In this document: one piece after another, positions 13,524 to 18,277 of the stretch
Numbering within the stretch: the first letter of the stretch is position 1
Layout: each line of letters starts with the position of its first letter
Assembly: GCA_025774865.1 (NCBI GenBank)
Contig: JALGZO010000693.1
Location: 1 to 18,277, forward strand
Source of the DNA: a bacterium
Lineage (GTDB): Bacteria > ARS69
Length of the DNA stretch: 18,277 nt
Reading direction: 5' to 3'
The notes under the pieces: generated by a model
What the model was told of the DNA's origin: nothing
Database searches by the model: none
Seen by the model: only the letters and a program-made list of their open reading frames with translations
Position numbers and translations under genes: made by a program

Positions 13524-15938
13524 ATGAGACCGTATTTTCGACTCCTGGGGATTCTGGCGGCGATCGGCGGGGCTGTCCTCGCGACCTCGGTCGGCGTCCA
13601 GGCCGACGGGCATGCTTACAACGTCTCTCTGATCAAGAACGTCAACAGCTATCCCGGGACGAACGACTGCTGGGGGTACACGGCGCCCAGCGGGACCGAG
13701 CTGGCCATTTACGGCCACCGGGTGGGCACGTCCTTCGTCGACGCGACGGATCCACCCAACGCGGTCGAGGTCTTCAACCTGCCCGGCCCCTCCTCCACGT
13801 GGCGGGACATCAAGACGTACCAGGATTACGCTTACATCGTGACGGAAGGATCGGGCGCGGGCACCGGAATGCAGATCGTCGACCTCTCGGATCCTCTGAA
13901 TCCAGTCCACGTCGGTACTTACACGGGCTCGGGCTTCACGACCGCGCACAACATCTGGATCGATACGGGGGCGGGCGTCGCCTACATGTGCGGGGCGAGT
14001 GGCGGCGGCATGAACATCGTGTCCCTCTCCGATCCCGAGAATCCCGTTCAGCTCGATTTCTTCGGTCCGTACTACATTCACGACTTGTACGTCGCCGATG
14101 GGCGGGCCTACGCGGGCGCGATCTCCAGCGGCTCCCTGCGCATCATTGACGTGTCGAACCCGTCGAACCCGTCCACGCTCGCGTCGCACTATTACTCCGG
14201 TGCCGCGACGCACAATTCGTGGCCGACTTCGTCGGGGACGCATTGCATCACCACCGATGAAGTCTCCGGCGGTCACCTCAAGGTCTGGGACATCAGCAAC
14301 CTGTCGAACATCCAGTTCGCGTCATCCTACATCGTGACGCGGCAGAACGCGATCATTCACAACGGCCTGATCCGCGACGACATGGCGTACATCGCTTACT
14401 ACGCGGCGGGCACGCAGATCGTGGACCTGACCGATCCTACGAATCCGGTCGAAGTGGGGTTCTACGACACGTCGACCCGAAGCGGCGGCTTCGATGGCAA
14501 CTGGGGCGTCTATCCCTTCCGCGACGACGACATCTTCTACTCCAGCGACCGTCAGGAGGGACTCTTCATTCTCGAGTTCACCGGCGGGTTCGCCGGGCAG
14601 ATTTCGGGGACGGTACGGAACCTCGACACGGCCGAGCCACTGGACGACGCATACATCAAGGTGCACCCGAGTCTGACGCTGGAGTCCTCGGGGCTCGGAG
14701 CCTACAGCGGTTACACGTCGGGAGGGACGTACGATGTCGTGACCGAGCGGTTCGGCTACGTGCCGGACACGACGACGGTCACGATCCCCGAGCACGGATC
14801 CGTCGTTCACGACGTGGACCTCGTCCAGTTGCCGTTCGGCGCCGTCGAGCTCGAGCTCTTGGTTGCGAACACCACCACTCCGATCGTCGGAGCGAGGGTC
14901 GGGGTGGCCGACACTCCGTTGCAGGGGCTCGTGTCGGACACGAACGGGAAGGTGCTCATCCCCGGCCTGCCGGTTGGATTGCCGTGGGTCGCCACGATCG
15001 GAAAGTTCGGGCGGAAGCTCAGCGACGTCACCGTGACCTCGAGCGAAGGAAGCACGACGACGGTATCGGTCGAGGTGGCACCGGGATTCGCGGATGATTT
15101 CGACTTCGATCAGGCGTGGATCGTGGGGGCGGGTGACGACGATGCCACGGACGGGATTTGGGAGCGTGCGATTCCGGTCGGGAGCTACTTCATCGGCGTC
15201 GTCGGGCCGGAAGAGGACGCGTCACCGACGGGAGAGGGGTACGCGTACGTCACCGAACGGCATGTGCCAGGTGCGTTCGTCGGGACCTCCGACGTGGACG
15301 ACGGCAAGACCACCCTGATCTCACCCGTGTTCGACGGAACGGGCCTCGGAACCCTCACGCTGACCTATCAAAGATGGTTCTCGAACCGCGCCCCGTCGCA
15401 GAGCGACGACGAGTTTCGGGCCGACGTGAGCACCGACGGGGGCGCTTCCTGGACGAACCTCGAGACGATCGCGCTCGGTTACGACGCGTGGGCGCTGGCG
15501 TCGATCGAGCTCAACGCGCTCATCCCCATCACGGATGAGATGCAGGTCCGCTTCGTCGCTGAGGATCTCGGATCGAACACGTACGTCGAAGCAGGTATCG
15601 ACGACGTCGCCATCTTCTCCACGGTGACCGATGCTCCGCGCGTCGAGGAAACGGCCTCACGGCTCGACTTCGCATCGCCGGTGCCGAATCCGTTCCGGGA
15701 CGCCACGCGGCTCTCGTTCGAGCTCCCCATCTCCGGACCCGCGGAGGTCTCGATCTTCGACATCGGCGGCCGGCGGGTAGTGACGTTGCTGCGCGGTGAT
15801 CGGGTGGCGGCGGGTGCCCATCGAGTCAGCTGGGACGGGCGCGACTCCGACGGGCGGAACGTCGCGACGGGCATCTACTTCGCGAAGCTCGTGACGCAAG
15901 ACGGCGCGATGTCCCGAAAGGTCACGCTGATGCGCTGA
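13524..15938 (+). CDS. Secreted choice-of-anchor B (LVIVD-repeat) protein with C-terminal sorting domain
   Basis: 804 residues. A Sec signal peptide (1-29, MRPYFRLLGILAAIGGAVLA..., likely cut after VQA) is followed by an LVIVD-repeat region (26-352) with the wording of choice-of-anchor B proteins. Next come a carboxypeptidase-regulatory-like beta sandwich (359-433), a second Ig-like/regulatory domain (438-522), and a MAM/immune-inhibitor-like jelly roll (524-702, DFDFDQAWIVG...). The C-terminal module (714-804) has NPFRDATRLSFELP, FDIGGRRV, G-H-VSWDGRDSDGRNVATGIYF and KVTLMR. It matches FlgD-Ig-like/type IX-secretion type A sorting domains. ATG 13524 has AAGGAAG upstream and opens the signal peptide; in-frame ATG 13497 would bury it. 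The protein is exported or surface-anchored; ligand and activity are unknown. Confidence 0.85.
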   Translation: MRPYFRLLGILAAIGGAVLATSVGVQADGHAYNVSLIKNVNSYPGTNDCWGYTAPSGTELAIYGHRVGTSFVDATDPPNAVEVFNLPGPSSTWRDIKTYQDYAYIVTEGSGAGTGMQIVDLSDPLNPVHVGTYTGSGFTTAHNIWIDTGAGVAYMCGASGGGMNIVSLSDPENPVQLDFFGPYYIHDLYVADGRAYAGAISSGSLRIIDVSNPSNPSTLASHYYSGAATHNSWPTSSGTHCITTDEVSGGHLKVWDISNLSNIQFASSYIVTRQNAIIHNGLIRDDMAYIAYYAAGTQIVDLTDPTNPVEVGFYDTSTRSGGFDGNWGVYPFRDDDIFYSSDRQEGLFILEFTGGFAGQISGTVRNLDTAEPLDDAYIKVHPSLTLESSGLGAYSGYTSGGTYDVVTERFGYVPDTTTVTIPEHGSVVHDVDLVQLPFGAVELELLVANTTTPIVGARVGVADTPLQGLVSDTNGKVLIPGLPVGLPWVATIGKFGRKLSDVTVTSSEGSTTTVSVEVAPGFADDFDFDQAWIVGAGDDDATDGIWERAIPVGSYFIGVVGPEEDASPTGEGYAYVTERHVPGAFVGTSDVDDGKTTLISPVFDGTGLGTLTLTYQRWFSNRAPSQSDDEFRADVSTDGGASWTNLETIALGYDAWALASIELNALIPITDEMQVRFVAEDLGSNTYVEAGIDDVAIFSTVTDAPRVEETASRLDFASPVPNPFRDATRLSFELPISGPAEVSIFDIGGRRVVTLLRGDRVAAGAHRVSWDGRDSDGRNVATGIYFAKLVTQDGAMSRKVTLMR
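13728..14465 (+). repeat. Six LVIVD-type repeats in the secreted protein
   Basis: Six copies of a pattern near hydrophobic-x-[IV]-V-D-[LA]-[ST]-D-P-x-N-P-V begin at about 13728, 13869, 14010, 14136, 14277 and 14412, spaced 42 to 47 codons apart. The best copies read IVDLSDPLNPVHVG and IVDLTDPTNPVEVG; the fifth (VWDISNLSNIQ) is most diverged. The regular spacing fits one beta-propeller blade per repeat. Confidence 0.75.
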
Positions 15939-15957
15939 GCGGGGATCGCACCCGCTC
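15937..15957 (+). terminator. Hairpin overlapping the LVIVD gene stop
   Basis: GAGCGGG (15937-15943) and CCCGCTC (15951-15957) form a perfect 7-bp stem that begins inside the TGA stop. It lies between two convergent genes and may end transcription in either direction, but no T-run is present on either side. Confidence 0.3.
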
Positions 15958-15963
15958 CGCGCG

Positions 15964-16350
15964 TCAGTTCGGAGATGGTTCGCTGGGTTGTTCGAGGCCC
16001 GGCAGAGGAACGCGCCGCGAAGCCTCCCCCTCGCCCTTGACCATGTGACGGATGTCCTCCTCACCGAGTTGCCAGGAGAGGAAGACTTCCTTGCCGTCGA
16101 TCGTGGCGGGGAAGTCCACGAGCCCCTTCTCGAAGTCCTTCAGGTGACAGCCGATCACCTTCAGTTCCTGAATGTACTCGGCGAGCTCTCGCAGAATTCG
16201 ATCATGCTCGGGTGACGAGTTCCCGTACTCCTCGCGGACTTTCACGAGGTCTCCCCAGCGCTCGGCCACATCCACGACGATGGAACGGACGAGCGGGAGC
16301 GTTCGGTTAGCTTCTTCCACGGTGAACGAGATCTTGCTCTGCGCTGCCAT
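15964..16350 (-). CDS. DUF2203-family protein
   Basis: 128 residues, no signal peptide or membrane segment. FTVEEANRTLPLVRSIV at 9-25, a helical middle, then LKVIGCHLKDFEKGLVDFPATIDGKEVFLSWQLGEEDIRHM (63-103) match the DUF2203 signature (EAN-LPL, G--LKD---GLVDFP, V-L-W-LGE). The function of this family is unknown. The ATG is preceded by GAGGAA at good spacing. It lies 72 bases downstream of korB on the same strand and may be co-transcribed with it. The C-terminal RRVPLPGL tail is family-like, followed by a short Pro/Ser end. Confidence 0.8.
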   Translation of the reverse strand: MAAQSKISFTVEEANRTLPLVRSIVVDVAERWGDLVKVREEYGNSSPEHDRILRELAEYIQELKVIGCHLKDFEKGLVDFPATIDGKEVFLSWQLGEEDIRHMVKGEGEASRRVPLPGLEQPSEPSPN

Positions 16351-16422
16351 TTTCCGTTCCTCTTCCGGAGAGATTCCCTCTGACTGAGTCGTTTATCGGA
16401 ACTGTTCAGCCGGCCGTTGAGA

Positions 16423-17433
16423 TCAAACCTCCCAGACATCACCTTCGTTGAGAAGCGACTCCAGATCGCCGCGTCCTTCCTTGTCGATCACTTGCGCGAT
16501 TTGATCGTTCATCTCGACGTCGCAGCACGGTTGAGGGACGGCTCGGAACACGCCGATCGGAATCGGGAAATCGGGATGGTCCATCTGGCTCAGCTGGAAA
16601 GCCCGCGACGGTCGCTCACGTGTCTCGTCGTGGACGATGAGATCCTCCTCCGTGACGCCGTTCTCCCCGATCGTGACCACCTCGAGGAACTCGTCGTGAA
16701 AGCGGATGCCGCGATCCTGGTTCTTCCCGAAGATCAGGGGCTTTCCGTGGACGAGCTCGATCTGGGCGTCGTTCCGAAGGGAGCGCTCCGTCATGTCCTT
16801 GAAAGTCCCGTCGTTGAAGATGTTGCAGTTCTGGTAGATCTCGACGAAAGAAGTGCCCCGGTGCTCGGCGGCGCGCCGGATCGTCTCCTTCAAGTGCTTC
16901 GGATAGATGTCCACGGCCCGGGCGACGAACGTGGCTCCCGCGCCGAGTGCGACCGAGAGCGGATTGAACGGCCGGTCGACGGTTCCGTACGGAGAGGACT
17001 TCGTCCTCTTGCCGATCTCCGAGGTGGGGGAGTACTGCCCCTTGGTCAGACCGTAGATCCGGTTGTTGAAGAGGAGGACGTTCAGGTCCATGTTGCGGCG
17101 GATCGTATGGATCAGGTGATTTCCGCCGATCGATAGGCCGTCTCCATCGCCGGTCACGACCCATACGGACAGTTCCGGGTTCGAGATCTTGACCCCGGTG
17201 GCGATCGCGGGGGCGCGCCCGTGAATCGAGTGAAATCCGTAAGTGTTGAGATAGTAGGGGAAGCGGCTGGAGCAGCCGATTCCGGACACGAACACGAACT
17301 TCTCCCGCGGCAGGTCCAGCGTCGGCAGCACGCTCTGCACGGCGGCCAGAATCGAGTAGTCCCCGCATCCGGGGCACCACCGGACTTCCTGGTTGCTGAC
17401 GAAATCCTTCCGTTCGAGCGAGGTGGTCGCCAT
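16423..17433 (-). CDS. korB: 2-oxoacid:ferredoxin oxidoreductase, beta subunit
   Basis: 336 residues. This subunit binds thiamine diphosphate and a [4Fe-4S] cluster in the enzyme that oxidatively decarboxylates 2-oxoglutarate (or a similar 2-oxoacid) to acyl-CoA with reduction of ferredoxin; the reverse reaction fixes CO2. Seen: WCPGCGDYSIL (19-29), GIGCSSR (51-57), HGRAPAIATG (71-80), the thiamine-diphosphate site GDGDGLSIGGNHLIHTIRRN...NNRIYGLTKGQYSPTS (95-138), and QNCNIFNDG (201-209). C20, C23, C54 and C203 fall at the spacing of the cluster ligands in this family. The ATG lies two bases after the korA stop, so translation is coupled. 2-oxoglutarate is the most likely substrate given KorB-like wording; pyruvate or branched-chain acids are not excluded. 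Confidence 0.93.
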   Translation of the reverse strand: MATTSLERKDFVSNQEVRWCPGCGDYSILAAVQSVLPTLDLPREKFVFVSGIGCSSRFPYYLNTYGFHSIHGRAPAIATGVKISNPELSVWVVTGDGDGLSIGGNHLIHTIRRNMDLNVLLFNNRIYGLTKGQYSPTSEIGKRTKSSPYGTVDRPFNPLSVALGAGATFVARAVDIYPKHLKETIRRAAEHRGTSFVEIYQNCNIFNDGTFKDMTERSLRNDAQIELVHGKPLIFGKNQDRGIRFHDEFLEVVTIGENGVTEEDLIVHDETRERPSRAFQLSQMDHPDFPIPIGVFRAVPQPCCDVEMNDQIAQVIDKEGRGDLESLLNEGDVWEV

Positions 17434-17435
17434 GA

Positions 17436-18277
17436 CTACGTGCCCTCCAGCAGACGCTCGACCGCGTGCATGATCTCCACGCTCTTCAGCGGCTTGCCTT
17501 CCACCTTCGTGAGCGACTTCGTGTCCACGAGGTAACGGGCGCGCAACACGGTCGCGAGCTGTCCGAGATTGAGCTCCGGCACGAGGACGTGGTCGTAGTT
17601 CTCGAGGACCTCGCCGAGATTCCGCGGCAAGGGATTCAGGTGCGTCAGGTGAACGTGGGCCACCGAGTTCCGCCGCGGCTCGCCGAGCCGGCGCAGCGCG
17701 CTCCGGATCGCCCCGTGGGTGCTGCCCCATCCGACGATGAGGACCCGTCCCGTCTCGGGACCGTCGACTTCCGCGAGCGGAATGTCGTTCTCGATGTTCC
17801 GTACGCGTTGCTGCCGGAGCCGCACCATCTTCGCGTGATTGGCGCCCTCGTAGTTCACGTTGCCGGTGACATCCTCTTTTTCGAGGCCGCCGATCCGATG
17901 CTCGAGACCCGGCGTTCCCGGCGTCGCCCACGGTCGGGCGAGAGTTTCGGATTCGCGCAAGTAAGGCTGATAGCCTTCCGGGTCGGTTCGGAAGCCCGCT
18001 CGGATTTCCGGCAGATCACTCACGGAAGGGATCCTCCAGGGCTCCGCTCCGTTGGCGAGGTATCCGTCGGAAAGCAAGATGACCGGCGTCATGTACTTCA
18101 GCGCGATCCGCGCCGCCTCGAGCGAAGCCCAAAAACAGTCGCCGGGAGCCCGCGACGCGATCACCGGAATCGGCGTCTCACTCGGCCGCCCCCAGAGAGC
18201 CTGGAAGAGATCGCCCTGCTCGGTCTTCGTCGGCATGCCGGTGGAGGGTCCCGCGCGCTGGATGTTGACGACGATCA
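17436..18277 (-). CDS. korA: 2-oxoacid:ferredoxin oxidoreductase, alpha subunit (partial, 5' end off window)
   Basis: The last 280 or so codons are present; the reading frame is open to the right edge. At the edge it reads IVVNIQRAGPSTGMPTKTEQ, then GDLFQALWGRPSETPIPV, DCFWASLEAARIALKYMTPVILLSDGYLANGAEPW, and a C-terminal transketolase-like part with VLIVGWGSTHGAIRSAL and HLTHLNPLP. These are hallmarks of KorA-type alpha subunits. An internal ATG at 18236 lies within the conserved GPSTGMPTKTEQ motif and is not the true start. A separate or fused gamma domain would lie upstream, outside the window. It forms the enzyme with the KorB subunit encoded two bases downstream. Confidence 0.93.
   Translation of the reverse strand, partial: IVVNIQRAGPSTGMPTKTEQGDLFQALWGRPSETPIPVIASRAPGDCFWASLEAARIALKYMTPVILLSDGYLANGAEPWRIPSVSDLPEIRAGFRTDPEGYQPYLRESETLARPWATPGTPGLEHRIGGLEKEDVTGNVNYEGANHAKMVRLRQQRVRNIENDIPLAEVDGPETGRVLIVGWGSTHGAIRSALRRLGEPRRNSVAHVHLTHLNPLPRNLGEVLENYDHVLVPELNLGQLATVLRARYLVDTKSLTKVEGKPLKSVEIMHAVERLLEGT

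Noticed and set aside
17436-17931. N-terminal extension of the korB frame up to 17931
   Set aside because: It lies over the korA coding region in another phase; KorB family starts match ATG 17433, two bases after the korA stop.

Overview
The window is a GC-rich, gene-dense stretch of bacterial chromosome. The secreted protein near the right end combines a choice-of-anchor B (LVIVD-repeat) region with a C-terminal FlgD-like/T9SS-type sorting domain. That, together with the base composition and the 2-oxoacid:ferredoxin oxidoreductase genes, suggests an uncultured member of the FCB side of Bacteria (for example an Eisenbacteria- or Gemmatimonadota-like lineage). This placement is inference; no rRNA is present. 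I see no CRISPR array, transposase, integrase or phage gene.

Layout. (1) 1-285 is a leader without a convincing gene. It carries four perfect or near-perfect hairpins, the first followed by a T-run. (2) 286-4176 holds a two-gene signalling unit: a 1165-residue PAS-PAS-pseudoreceiver-Rossmann-GAF-GAF-GAF sensor with no kinase domain, then a 129-residue protein with a histidine-kinase H-box but no ATPase domain. (3) 4205-7901 is a glycolysis/secretion operon: promoter, gap, pgk, tpiA and secG with overlapping or abutting reading frames, then tRNA-Leu(GAG) and a terminator. (4) 7900-9853, minus strand, is a hexapeptide-repeat acetyltransferase of the WbpD/WlbB type followed by a class I/II aminotransferase. 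(5) 9971-10981, divergent from it, is a PadR-family regulator coupled to a four-helix membrane protein with a HAAS-like N-terminus. (6) 11033-12359 is ornithine aminotransferase (rocD) with its own promoter. (7) 12360-12561 is a convergent intergenic space containing a 132-bp imperfect palindrome. (8) 12562-13440, minus strand, is an EamA-type transporter. (9) 13524-15938 is the secreted LVIVD protein. (10) 15964-18277, minus strand, holds a DUF2203 protein and the korB and korA genes of 2-oxoglutarate (or related 2-oxoacid):ferredoxin oxidoreductase, korA running off the right end.

How it fits together. gap-pgk-tpiA supplies lower glycolysis/gluconeogenesis. KorAB links 2-oxoacids to low-potential ferredoxin. 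RocD links ornithine and glutamate pools. The signalling pair lies directly upstream of the glycolytic operon on the same strand and contains a Rossmann-like domain, so sensing of a metabolic state is possible but unproven.

The most unusual observations are four. The sensor and a stand-alone H-box protein together lack any kinase ATPase domain. The PadR gene carries an in-frame TGA; reading past it gives ten more codons of family-like C-terminus and an ATGA overlap with the next gene. The PadR promoter appears almost leaderless and is wrapped in inverted repeats. The rocD/EamA palindrome pairs better as RNA on the minus strand than on the plus strand.
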